Source: Pholiota molesta (lineage: Eukaryota; Basidiomycota; Agaricomycetes; Agaricales; Strophariaceae). From it: a DNA stretch of 23,132 nucleotides. A model generated the notes under the pieces. The model saw nothing but the letters and a program-made list of their open reading frames with translations, did not search any database and was not told where the DNA came from. Below are positions 1-8,843 of this stretch, one piece after another (the first letter of the stretch is position 1; each line of letters starts with the position of its first letter). The position numbers were made by a program, and so were the translations under genes. The stretch spans positions 1-23,132 of the forward strand of contig JACGCK010000449.1 in assembly GCA_014925825.1 (NCBI GenBank), read 5' to 3'.

Positions 1-203
1 TACCGCGTGGCATGGAACGAGATAATGATCCCAGCGCCCTTACTGAGCGCGGAACGATGGCAGGCGCTGAGCACGGTGAATGGAAACCAGACATACTACG
101 AGGCGCGCGAAGTGTTCGGTGGGCCTGTGGGATATGTAGTGGACGCGCTGTTCGCGCAGGGCTGCAGGAAGGGTTCGATGCGCAGGCGGGTGCGCTGAAG
201 GGT
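1..203 (+). CDS. 3' end of probable SRPBCC-fold protein, cut by the Ngaro element
   Basis: Frame 1 is open from the window edge and reads a plausible coding segment. It contains an EVFGGPVGYVVDALF stretch that resembles the C-terminal part of fungal SRPBCC (polyketide cyclase/START-like) proteins, followed by a segment rich in Gln/Gly/Phe and ending ALK. The second half (GLQEGFDAQAGALK) lies one frame over, so one base appears to be missing near 161-163 (GGG where GGGG would restore the frame). The retrotransposon starts at about 204, after the codons for A-L-K-G, and its first bases add Ser-Ser and a TAA stop at 210-212. The original last codons continue at 5882-5902. The gene is partial because its 5' part lies outside the window. 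Family assignment comes from memory of the C-terminal pattern and is moderate; that this is coding and was interrupted is better supported, because both flanks join in frame. Confidence 0.5.
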
Positions 204-686
204 TCGTCGTAATGCGGATTCCGAGGGTAGGGAGACATTCCGTAGGCCTCTGAGCCCACTCAGAGTTTCTACCTTCGAGCTCCGCTCGCTCTCTCCTTGT
301 GCCGAGCACCGCTCGTACGCACTCAAAATGGTGTGCCGAATTTCTGTCTTAGTGCTAAATTCTAGCGGATGCTTAGTCAGGAAAAGGTTTCGGCCTCAGC
401 TCTTTCTCACCTGTGCTGCTTTTGTCCTCAGACTCCCATCTCGACATCTCAGCACAGGTAAGCGCCCGCGCTTCATCCTCATTTCCAGCACTGAACATTA
501 CACCTCTTGCACAGTGATTAATCTCTTCGAGCTTCGCCCCTCTTAATCTATCTTATATTCCATTAATCACTCATTTGGTATGTTCCTTGCTGGAGTTCTC
601 TTAGGACTTCGTCCTCGCCTCCGGGCTCAAAAGTATTTACATTTACTTATTGTTTTTCCTCGTAGTTTTGAGCCTTTTTTCTTTCG
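204..686 (+). repeat. Ngaro A1 repeat (5' copy)
   Basis: This copy of the A repeat begins TCGTCGTAATGCGG and ends ...CTTTCG. It matches 5203-5687 with only four differences, each a one-base change in homopolymer length: near 395 (T), 465 (C), 530 (G) and 676-681 (T). It probably holds the promoter and 5' leader of the element. It contains an intron-like pair of signals: donor GTAAGC at 458 and an acceptor after a T-rich tract at 661-665. Confidence 0.92.
458..665 (+). other. Possible leader intron inside the A repeat
   Basis: CACAG followed by GTAAGC at 458 is a near-perfect donor. A T-rich tract ends TTTTTCCTCGTAG at 665, a good acceptor. The 208-bp interval precedes the first ATG of Gag at 729. 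The same signals occur in A2 (donor about 5459, acceptor about 5667). This is inference from splice consensus only. Confidence 0.35.
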
Positions 687-728
687 ACACCTTGCACTTC
701 GTACCCTCGCCCATCAACGTCTTTCTTA

Positions 729-2181
729 ATGACCAATGTCAATCCTCCAAATAGCGACGGAGCGGTGCACCCGCGAGCGGCAGCTCAGTTGGCACTACGA
801 GCGGTACTCCCTCTGGTGGCAGTCAAGTCGAAGATGTACGACTTCGAGTCGAAGGCTTCAAGTCTCTCGTCGACGACGTTGTCGAAGGTCGTTTCCCTTC
901 CGATAAATTCTTGGAGAAGTTACAAGAACTTGGGGCCACCCTGGCGAGGCCGAGATTATGTCAATCTCCTGGAACAACACCTCGATCAGCAGCGAAGCGG
1001 CCCGAGCAGGTTGACCCCGCTGACGATGGAACCCATACATCAGATCAACGCGAGAATACACCGGAGGCCTCACTGAATCCGAGATCGAGGAGTATCGTGC
1101 TCGGCGTGCCGAAACTGAAGCTGCCGCACGGGCTCGCCTCGAAGCTTCCAGGAAGAAGGCCACTGAGTCCGCGGCCTGGGCAGTCCTCCAGGCCAAGCTC
1201 AAACATATCACTCCCAAGTTGCGCGAGCCAACTTCCTCTGGCTTGTCAGCCGAAGATCTTGCCAAGTTGTTCAATATCAAGCCATCTCCATCGGAGTCTT
1301 TCTCACTCCCCAGCCATGTCCTCGCTCTCGCACCCCATCTCGAGCAGTTATGCAGTGTTAATGTGGATGATCCGCATGTCAAGACCACTTGGGAGCTTCG
1401 TCGAGCTCTTGCTTCGGAGAAGACGATTGACAACCTTGTTGACATGTTGCAGGTTCAGCCTCTCCTGGATCCGATCCCCCGCTCCATCTGGAAACTCATC
1501 ATTCAAGACCATTTTGTCAACTTTGAGAAACTCCATGCCTCCATGGACCGTGGGTTTGATCACAATGATGATCCACGGGAATTTGCTGGCGGTTTTTCCC
1601 TCATCAAGAAGGACAGTTCAACGGCTCGCAAACCCCTTAAATCTGAGTCAGAATGGTCTCGTGTCTTCAGCGCTTGGAGCGCTGGAGTCCGCATGGTTTA
1701 TCGTCACCGGACGGATGAGCTCGCTGCTTATCACCAATATATGCTCAATATGTTCCGCGCAGCACCAGATCCAAAGTCTGCAATCGATTTTGATCTCGAA
1801 GTTCGAGATCGCTATTCGAAGAGCCCATTCCGTTTGGACATCGAATCCAACTATCACTTCTCGCTGTTGTCACAGCTCTTCCGTGCCTCCGCATCCACAT
1901 CCATCCTTGGAAAACGGTCTCAATCGGGCCTTTCTTCTGGGCAGCAGTCGAAAGTTCGCACAGTTCCTTGTCAAAATTGGAACTTCGGCAAGTGTAGTGA
2001 TCCTTGCCCTAACCGAAGGCTGCATGGGATCTGTAGCGAGTGTGGTCTTAAACACCGAGCACGGGACAACTCCACTTGCGACATCCTCCTCCAAGCTAAG
2101 CGGGACGCCTTCAACAAAGGAAAGTCTGGAACGAGCGGAGGTGCTGGAGAAAGTAGCTCGGGTTCGGCAGGAAGGGCCTAA
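729..2181 (+). pseudogene. Ngaro Gag-like protein, broken frame
   Basis: ORF1 of the element. The likely start is the ATG at 729. The first 500 bp moves through several frames, with coding-like segments in each, and needs at least four one-base corrections. A long clean stretch runs from about 1219 to the TAA at 2179-2181. The middle part (about 1070-1210) reads as a Glu/Ala/Arg-rich probable coiled coil. Near the C-terminus (about 1960-2090) is a Cys/His cluster with the pattern C-x7-C-x3-C-x6-H and then C-x2-C-x3-H, seen in Gag proteins of DIRS/Ngaro elements and presumed to bind nucleic acid. The tail is Gly/Ser-rich. I did not try to rebuild the protein. Confidence 0.75.
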
Positions 2182-2262
2182 GACCCTTTCTAACCCGTCG
2201 CCTGGCCTGAAGCGGAAGGCTCAACCTCTCGACGGGGTCCCGCGTTTTCGTCGTCGGTTTGC

Positions 2263-4097
2263 ATGGACCGACTCGAATTCGCCAACTCTCTCTCCTGCTG
2301 CTCTTTACACCGAAACCGCACCACCACTTCATTCACCTCCCACTCATCTTCTCAACGACCCGCCATTCAAGCTTCACTTAAAGCTATGGAGGGATCTATC
2401 AGGGTGGAAACACCCTTCAATGTCGACATGCTTGAGCGCATGTTGCATGATCATCCGAATCAGCCATTCGTCAAATCAGTGTTGGATGGCCTGCGTTATG
2501 GGTTCTGGCCTTTCGACGAGGGCGAATGGGCCGAGGAACTCCTTTCTGATTCCAAGGAGACCTATTCCTCTGAGGAAGCAGACCTTGAAGCAATCCGTGC
2601 TTTCCGTGACAAGGAGATTGCTGCCAACCGCTGGTCCAAACCTCTTCCCATATCCGACCTTTTGCCGGGCATGAAAAGATCACCTATGTTCGTAGTCTGG
2701 CAGAAGGAGAAGGCTCGTGTCATCACAGACCACAGCGGTTCCGGAATCAACGATGGAATTCCTCGAGCCGAAGCAAAGGTTCGTTATGACGATATGCACG
2801 ACTTTGGTCAGGCTTTGCGGGAGGCACGTTCCGCCAACAAAGGCCGTTCCATGGTCTGTTTCAAGTCCGACGTCGCTTCAGCATTTCTCAACCTTCCAGC
2901 ACATCCCATTTTTCAACTACGACAGGTTGTGGGTGTCGACGGCATTCTCCACATCGTACGGCGGCTTGTTTTTGGGAACAGAGCTTCGCCTCGTTGCTGG
3001 TGTGCTGTCTCGGGCTTGCTGTGCTGGTTGGGTGTTCGAAAGCTGGGTCTTCTCAGCCTCTTCGTTTATATGGATGACTTCTATGGTTGGGACTTTGCAG
3101 ATAACCTCATCTTCTTCCACGGCATGCTTCGCCCCCGGCGTCAACTACAGCTCCTCCTTTTCTGGGAAGCCATTGGTTGTCCTTTCGAGGACAAGAAGCA
3201 GGAACATGGGGATGTCTTGAAAATCATCGGCTTCTGGGTTAACCCCAACGACGGCTCCTTGTCCCTTCCTCCTTCATCTATCACCGACATCGTCGAACGT
3301 ATCAATTCTTTCATTTCAGCCAAAGATCGCAAACTCCCATTGCGTGAATGGCAACGTCTCGGTGGTCACATCAATTGGCTATTGAATGTTTTGCCATGGG
3401 GCCGTCCCGCTCTCACCGAACTCTACCGGAAGACGAGTGGAAAATCACTGGCTTCTGGGAGCATCTTTCTCAACAAACAGGTTATTGCGGACCTCTCATG
3501 GCTCGCATCTGTAATCCCTAAGTGTTCTGGGATTCGTTTCATCGATGATGGGGTGTGGGATGATTCGGAGGCGGACATGGTTATGTGGACTGATGCTAGC
3601 CTCAAACTTGGGATGGGTTTCACCTATGCTGGCCGCGGTTTCATGTACCAGCTGGCTCCTTGCCCTCTGAACATCACAATCGACATCTTCTTCTTAGAAT
3701 TGGTCGCTATCCTTTCCGCATCCACCATGTCGCCTCCCTTCCCAAACCTCCTCGCAGACTGCTCATTCATACTGACAGTCTGGATTCCGTCAGCATATTC
3801 AACACTCTTCATGCAAACGAGTCCATTCACAACGCCCCGCTGCTTGCAGTGGCTGGCATCATCCTTGAGTCAGGGATGGATTTACGAGTACGGCATATTC
3901 CTGGGAAGTTGAATATCCGTGCCGATCTCCTGTCTCGTCTACTTCTGGACGAGTATCGGAGCAAATTTCCCGCAGACCGCGTCCGCCTTTTCTCCCCACC
4001 AAGGGAACTCCTGCCGCGCGATGGAAGGCGTGCTTTTGAGCACCCTGGGCGGGTCTTTCTCTCCGAGAAAGGGTCGCCCACTCATGGATCTGGCTGA
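2263..4097 (+). pseudogene. Ngaro reverse transcriptase-RNase H, one frameshift
   Basis: ORF2. The frame from 2263 carries the RT palm: FKSDVASAFLNLPAHP (motif A, catalytic Asp) near 2860 and FVYMDDFYGW (motif C, the Asp-Asp pair) near 3062. A connection region follows, then RNase H motifs MWTDASLKLGMGF (about 3580) and a Glu-containing LELVAIL (about 3695). The frame then needs one missing base near 3718 (GCA where GCCA would fit). After it the RNase H continues as IHTDSLDS and HIPGKLNIRADLLSR (about 3885-3935), ending at 4097. No stop interrupts the RT core, so the only visible defect is the one-base shift inside RNase H. Translation start is uncertain: the Gag stop and this ATG are 81 bp apart in the same frame. 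Confidence 0.85.
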
Positions 4098-5027
4098 TCT
4101 CGACAAACGTACTGTCCATTTACAGGTCAATGCCATTGAGAAGTCAACAGTGAAGGGATATGTGACCGGCGCACGCGATTACATCTCCTTCTGTCTCAGC
4201 CATGGTCTCTCTATCGAACCCACTCCCCAAACTCTTTCACGATATGTTGCTTACACTTCAATATTCATCGCATCTGCCCCGAAATATCTCACTGGCGTCC
4301 GTCATTTCCTCTCGGACATTTACCCGGACTTCGATGACAACCGCAGCCACCCTCTTGTCAAAGCAACTATTCGAGGTTCAAAGAAGGTCCGTGCAGATGG
4401 TGTGCATCGTAAGCTTCCTCTGCGGCCTGCCCATCTTCAGGCCTTCCTTTTCGTCGCTCGATCTTCCAACTCTTACGACGACTTTTTGTTTGCCACCATC
4501 TTATCCTGCTGCTTTTATGCATGCCACCGCTCTGGTGAGCTGGTCCAGAAGAACAATAGAGATCTTTTCGACTGGCGCAAAGTTATTCAGCGCGACTCTC
4601 TCGTCTTCACAGCCGGTCGTGTTCTATATCGCCTTCCTTACCACAAAGCTGACCCCTTCTATCGTGGTACGGACATCCTTCACCATACTCAGGATGTAGC
4701 AGATCCCGTCACTCTCCTTCTTGAGTACATTTCTCGCCGTGATGCCCTACATCTTGGTCGTCTTGCTCTTTTCATTCGCGAGGATGGTTCCCATCCCAAG
4801 CGCTCTTGGTTTGATGCTCGATTTTCAGCCTTCTGAGCAGGGACTTTGGTGGGCATTCTGCCCGTGCGGGTGGTGCAACATTCTATGCAAGCCTTGGCCT
4901 CTCTGAAGACGTCATTCAAGCTATCGGTCGGTGGTCATCACAGGCATGGAAGATCTACATTCGGGACAATCCTACAATCCGAGCCGAGCAGCAGCTCGCC
5001 TCTCTACGGCTCCGCCTTCACCTTTAA
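3919..5027 (+). pseudogene. Ngaro tyrosine recombinase, one frameshift
   Basis: ORF3 overlaps the RNase H end by about 180 bp in another frame. The core-binding part starts near 4085 (MDLADLDKR). The catalytic domain has ACHRSGEL (first catalytic Arg, about 4523), then HSARAGGATFYASLG (His and second Arg, about 4857) and GRWSSQAWKIYIRD (about 4930), whose Tyr is the nucleophile. The first Arg and the remaining residues are in different frames: the first frame stops at 4834-4836, and one extra T at 4831-4832 would join them. The corrected frame ends at TAA 5025-5027, 72 bp before B1. All catalytic residues of a phage-integrase-type recombinase are present, so the enzyme would integrate the circular DNA copy. 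Confidence 0.85.
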
Positions 5028-5099
5028 CTTCACCTCTTGGCTCCTCGCTTTCCATCATTCTTCACCACCACCACCCCTCAGCAACAACTTCACCCTTCA

Positions 5100-5202
5100 T
5101 AGCCACTATCTCCTCGCCAATCTATTGGGATCCACATGGACCCCGGTTACTGCTACTCTTTGGACTTCATGTCCTTGCCAAACTTGAGCAGCGCAGCAGA
5201 GG
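5100..5202 (+). repeat. Ngaro B1 repeat
   Basis: A 103-bp sequence from TAGCCACTATC to GCAGCAGAGG, repeated without any difference I can see at 5779-5881. It begins 72 bp after the recombinase stop and abuts A2 with no gap. Confidence 0.92.
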
Positions 5203-5687
5203 TCGTCGTAATGCGGATTCCGAGGGTAGGGAGACATTCCGTAGGCCTCTGAGCCCACTCAGAGTTTCTACCTTCGAGCTCCGCTCGCTCTCTCCTTGTG
5301 CCGAGCACCGCTCGTACGCACTCAAAATGGTGTGCCGAATTTCTGTCTTAGTGCTAAATTCTAGCGGATGCTTAGTCAGGAAAAGGTTTCGGCCTTCAGC
5401 TCTTTCTCACCTGTGCTGCTTTTGTCCTCAGACTCCCATCTCGACATCTCAGCACAGGTAAGCGCCCCGCGCTTCATCCTCATTTCCAGCACTGAACATT
5501 ACACCTCTTGCACAGTGATTAATCTCTTCGAGGCTTCGCCCCTCTTAATCTATCTTATATTCCATTAATCACTCATTTGGTATGTTCCTTGCTGGAGTTC
5601 TCTTAGGACTTCGTCCTCGCCTCCGGGCTCAAAAGTATTTACATTTACTTATTGTTTTTCCTCGTAGTTTTGAGCCTTTTTCTTTCG
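5203..5687 (+). repeat. Ngaro A2 repeat (3' copy)
   Basis: Second copy of the A repeat, directly abutting B1. The B1/A2 junction (AGAGG then TCGTCG at 5198-5208) represents the joined ends of the circular intermediate, so it is the recombination site the element's recombinase should recognise. A2 is followed by 91 bp of non-repeated sequence (5688-5778) before B2. Confidence 0.9.
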
Positions 5688-5778
5688 CCCACCCTCCTGC
5701 TCCCTTCTTTTTCAAGTTCTTACTTCGTTATCTCTGTCTCGTCACGTAAAAGCTTGGTATTATCATACACACTTGTAT

Positions 5779-5881
5779 TAGCCACTATCTCCTCGCCAAT
5801 CTATTGGGATCCACATGGACCCCGGTTACTGCTACTCTTTGGACTTCATGTCCTTGCCAAACTTGAGCAGCGCAGCAGAGG
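5779..5881 (+). repeat. Ngaro B2 repeat, right end of the element
   Basis: Identical to 5100-5202. It ends at GCAGAGG; the next bases, CGGGTAGAAAG, are host sequence that continues the interrupted gene. Confidence 0.92.
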
Positions 5882-5902
5882 CGGGTAGAAAGAGTAGTAT
5901 AG
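5882..5902 (+). pseudogene. Separated last codons of the SRPBCC-like gene
   Basis: Directly after the right end of the retrotransposon, the sequence reads R-V-E-R-V-V and a TAG stop (5900-5902). Joined to the left flank at 203, it continues the ALKG frame exactly. This is therefore the stranded 3' tail of the gene at 1-203. The loss to the protein is only six residues, replaced by two element-encoded residues, so the host protein may still work. The stop lies 240 bp before the Rho GTPase start, so the element also increased the distance between two tandem genes. Confidence 0.55.
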
Positions 5903-6099
5903 CCTTCGGAGCACATGGCCCACCGCGGCAAGTTGACGTCTGGAATTGATGAGTGACGTAAGGTGCTTGGCTGATGCCTGGATGGCTAACAAAGGGCATG
6001 GATGCCGATGGGTGGCTCTGCAGATGTCTCGGATTCCTCCGACGGGCGCAGCCCCTTGGCTCTGTCTATTCGCAATACCTGCCAGGCCCCACCCTCCGC

Positions 6100-6105
6100 T
6101 ATATA
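6100..6105 (+). promoter_or_regulatory. TATA-like box upstream of the Rho gene
   Basis: GCTATATAGCG lies 37 bp before the Rho start codon, in the short gap after the interrupted SRPBCC gene and the element. Position suggests a core promoter with a very short leader; sequence evidence only. Confidence 0.35.
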
Positions 6106-6141
6106 GCGCTACCGACACCCTCCCCACCCATACATCCACCC

Positions 6142-7236
6142 ATGTCCTCCCAGTCTCCCGTGCGTGTACACCTCTCGCGCTTCGTGCGGCCTTACTCACT
6201 CCGTCTCCTAGATTCGGAGGAAATTGGTCATTGTTGGCGACGGCATGTAGACTGTCCTGCATGTGCTAGCTTGATGGCTAAGCCTTTCGCCACTTCAACA
6301 GGTGCCTGCGGAAAGACCTCCTTGTTATGCTCGTTTGCGCTGGGAGAGTTCCCAAAGGAATACGTGCGTTTCTCCCTTCGTGGCATCTTTCGCCGTTGTG
6401 ACCCTCGGTCGGTTTTTTTTAGCAACCAAGTGTGTCCTATGTCTAGCATGCTATAGCCTAACATCATACTGATATGCCCTGTCCTCATTGCAGCGGTCTT
6501 CGATAATTATGTAGCCGAAATCAGGCTCGACGAAAAGCCCGTTCAACTAGCCCTGTGGGACACAGCGTATGTTGCCCTCTTTCCTTCCTTGTCGCCTCTT
6601 AATCATCTTGCTTATTCGGCTCCGCCAGTGGGCAGGAGGAGTATGAGGTATGCCATGACCCATTATCTTTAAATCCGCAGCGTTTCATGTAAATCATAAT
6701 CTAGCGCCTTCGACCTATGTCCTATTCCAAGTCTCACGTCATTCTCATTGCGTTCGCCATCGACACTCCTGATTCCCTAGAGAATGTAACATCAAAAGTA
6801 CGTGTATTTTTGTGTCTGCGTCCCAAGTTCTAGGCTAATCTCGGTTTCATGGCGTAAGTGGATTGAAGAAGTACGAAGTATTTGTGGATCTACTATACCT
6901 GTCATCCTTGTGGGATGCAAGGCCGATCTACGACCAACGAATGAAGAGGAAGCATCCCCAGACAATCCTCGCAAATATGTGACCCGGGAACAAGGCGAGA
7001 GAGTGGCCAATATCATCGGAGCTCGGGCCTACAAGGAATGCTCCGCGCTCAAAATTGAAGGCGTCGATGAGGTATTTGAAACCGCGACGCGCGCGAGCAT
7101 GCTCATGCGCGACGGTGTTCCAAGCCACGGCGCGCATCTCGAGACTGCGAAACACCACAGGCGACGAAGTAGCGGCAAGAGCGCCGTCCAGGAACACGAA
7201 GAGAACAAGAGCTGGGGCTGCTGTGTCGTTTGCTAA
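6142..7236 (+). CDS. Rho-family small GTPase, Rho2-like
   Basis: Spliced model: 6142-6159, 6212-6242, 6302-6363, 6423-6429, 6494-6566, 6629-6647, 6705-6797, 6859-7236; 681 nt, 226 residues, every junction in phase. Motifs: P-loop GDGACGKT (15-22), switch I with PTVFDNY (39-45), WDTAGQEEYERLRP (61-74), base-recognition GCKADL (120-125), ECSAL near 158, an insert helix region between, a basic stretch KHHRRR near 199, and C-terminal CCVVC whose last four residues form a CaaX prenylation box preceded by a Cys that could be palmitoylated. It acts as a membrane-bound GTP switch for polarity or cell-wall synthesis. I place it near fungal Rho2 rather than Rho1 from the switch and C-terminal pattern. 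Intron 2 (6243-6301) starts with GC, and exon 4 is only 7 nt. No frameshift is seen. Confidence 0.9.
6423..6429 (+). other. 7-nt micro-exon of the Rho gene
   Basis: The seven bases CAACCAA lie between a T8-AG acceptor (to 6422) and a GTGTGT donor (from 6430). Without them the flanking exons (ending ...KEY at 6363, starting CG-GTC-TTC at 6494) join out of frame. With them the product reads KEY-QPT-VFDNY, restoring the invariant switch I threonine. The flanking introns are 59 and 64 bp, normal for this genome. Confidence 0.8.
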
Positions 7237-8843
7237 GTTTGGGCTATGCACCACGCGTTTCTGTCTCTTCTGGTCCTTTTATTACCCCCTTAGCATATCC
7301 ATACCTCATGACATCTGCTCATACTTTGGTGAATATCCCCATCGGACTAACAATATGTACGCACGCACACCTATGTATGTCCTCTTTTCGATTATCTCTC
7401 ATCTACTGTTACCGTTATATCTTGGTTCATACATATTACTGTTTTGCAAGACATAGATAGAACACATGGGACTCTGTTTAGTTCAGTTGCCCTCGCCCCG
7501 TCCCAAACATCTTGTTGTAATTGCTCTCTTGTTATCTATTTTTTTCCTTCACAAAAATGTTGGGTCTCCGTTAGCCTGGTGCCCAACAATGTCGGCCCAC
7601 ATTGAAAAGTCATTTACCTTTTTAAGCCAATTGAATGACAGACGGAATGGGAATGTATTTTGGCTGACACTCCGACTGACATGACATCATGTGATTGTTC
7701 CGTCTTGACCGGCGTCTCTGATTCGTCGTTGCGGATCGACCCCCCGATAATAACACCCGCACATAAAACGGGCCGCGGCCCGCGAGCGCTTCTGGGCGTC
7801 TTCCGCGTGATGGAACTTCAGAGCGCGACGCTTTATGTACGTTTCCATCGCAAGAATAAGAAAAAATCTCAAGTAGGTGGATCGGCGGAGACTGTCGAGT
7901 CGCCCAAAGGGCTATTCAGCATATGTCCAAGTAGTCGAAGATTAATTTTTTAGTCCAGCAGGACCAAGTTCCAACTCCGGGCACCATGATCAGGTATGTA
8001 TGTAATCACATAACAAAAGGACTAGGACGAGAATCCTTCACGGTCGTCGGAAAACCTCTTTCTCAGCACCGCAGCTTGGCATCTAACAGGAATAGCACCG
8101 TCGCTCAGAACGCCTTGAATTCTTTACTTCATTTGAATCCCGACTGAATGAGTAGGTAACCGTATTTTAATGTGCTTCGCCAGGTTAATGACACCTTGGA
8201 TGATGATAGGAAGGGAGATCATATCACGTCGTCCAGATCCATGAGTGTTTAATGGGATGGGGGTCGTGTTGCTCGTAGTTTTGCATGAGCAGATGAGTGA
8301 TAAAGCCACAGCGGGAGTGGGTGCGACGGAAGGAAATTTGACACGTCCTGCACCACAAGATTCCTAAATTCACTAATGACGGTCTGATGGTCGTGCCGAT
8401 AACAGTTTCGTAAAGATCGTCGAATATATCTTGCAGCACGAAGTTTGCCTTCATAGACCATATGTATGACCTAGTTGACGACCAACATCGACATTCATCT
8501 TGCTTCCACGAGTCTACGTTTACAAATGTTCGTCGCGGTCTCAAGATTTTGGCCAGCAAGCGGTGCCAGAGCTTGTCAAACAGCACCAATCGCGTCTTCT
8601 TGCTATGAATCTTGTCTTTATTCATACTTTACAATCACTGGAAGTTTGCGCCTGTTGATCCCAGTCCTATGCGCGGATTGAGGTCTCCGTTCTAATGGCC
8701 CGTCAAATACAAGTGAACGATGGGATGACTCAAAACCCTTTATATGAATCTTTCCATTAGATTAAGTTGGGATATCGATACAAAGATAATAGTATACATC
8801 GAACCTCTATGTGGTGTCCATCATGCAATTCTCTAGTATGGGA
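7237..8843. other. 1.6 kb with no recognised gene
   Basis: This stretch separates the Rho gene from the 3' end of the isa2 gene, so it should hold both terminators. Small ORFs exist (for example 8224-8625 on the - strand and 7660-7953 on the + strand), but none shows a motif I recognise and I could not splice them into a family. A 14-bp GC-only palindrome lies at 7769-7782. Confidence 0.5.

Larger units (their letters stand above)
204..5881 (+). mobile_element. Ngaro-type tyrosine-recombinase retrotransposon
   Basis: The element shows split direct repeats in the order A1 (204-686), coding region, B1 (5100-5202), A2 (5203-5687), B2 (5779-5881), which is the hallmark of Ngaro elements, related to DIRS. 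It carries a Gag-like protein, reverse transcriptase with RNase H, and a tyrosine recombinase, all on the + strand. No methyltransferase-like domain lies between RNase H and recombinase, which separates it from DIRS1-like elements. There is no aspartic protease, no DDE integrase and no obvious target duplication, as expected for insertion of a circular DNA by a recombinase. The B copies are identical and the A copies differ only by four one-base homopolymer indels, so insertion was recent. All three ORFs are broken by apparent one-base deletions; whether the element is active depends on whether these are real. Confidence 0.93.

Noticed and set aside
911..2674. A 587-codon open frame over the element's Gag and RT start
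   Set aside because: Most of it runs antiparallel in content to the better frame at 1219-2181 and reads as Ser/Pro/Leu-rich shadow translation. Only short pieces near its start match the frame-corrected Gag.
204..5881. LTR retrotransposon interpretation of the direct repeats
   Set aside because: The repeats are split (A1, then B1-A2-B2), do not begin TG or end CA, and the element has a tyrosine recombinase rather than a DDE integrase or protease.
8224..8625. 133-codon - strand ORF as a gene
   Set aside because: No recognisable motif, two overlapping frames look equally plausible, and no splice extension gave a family match.
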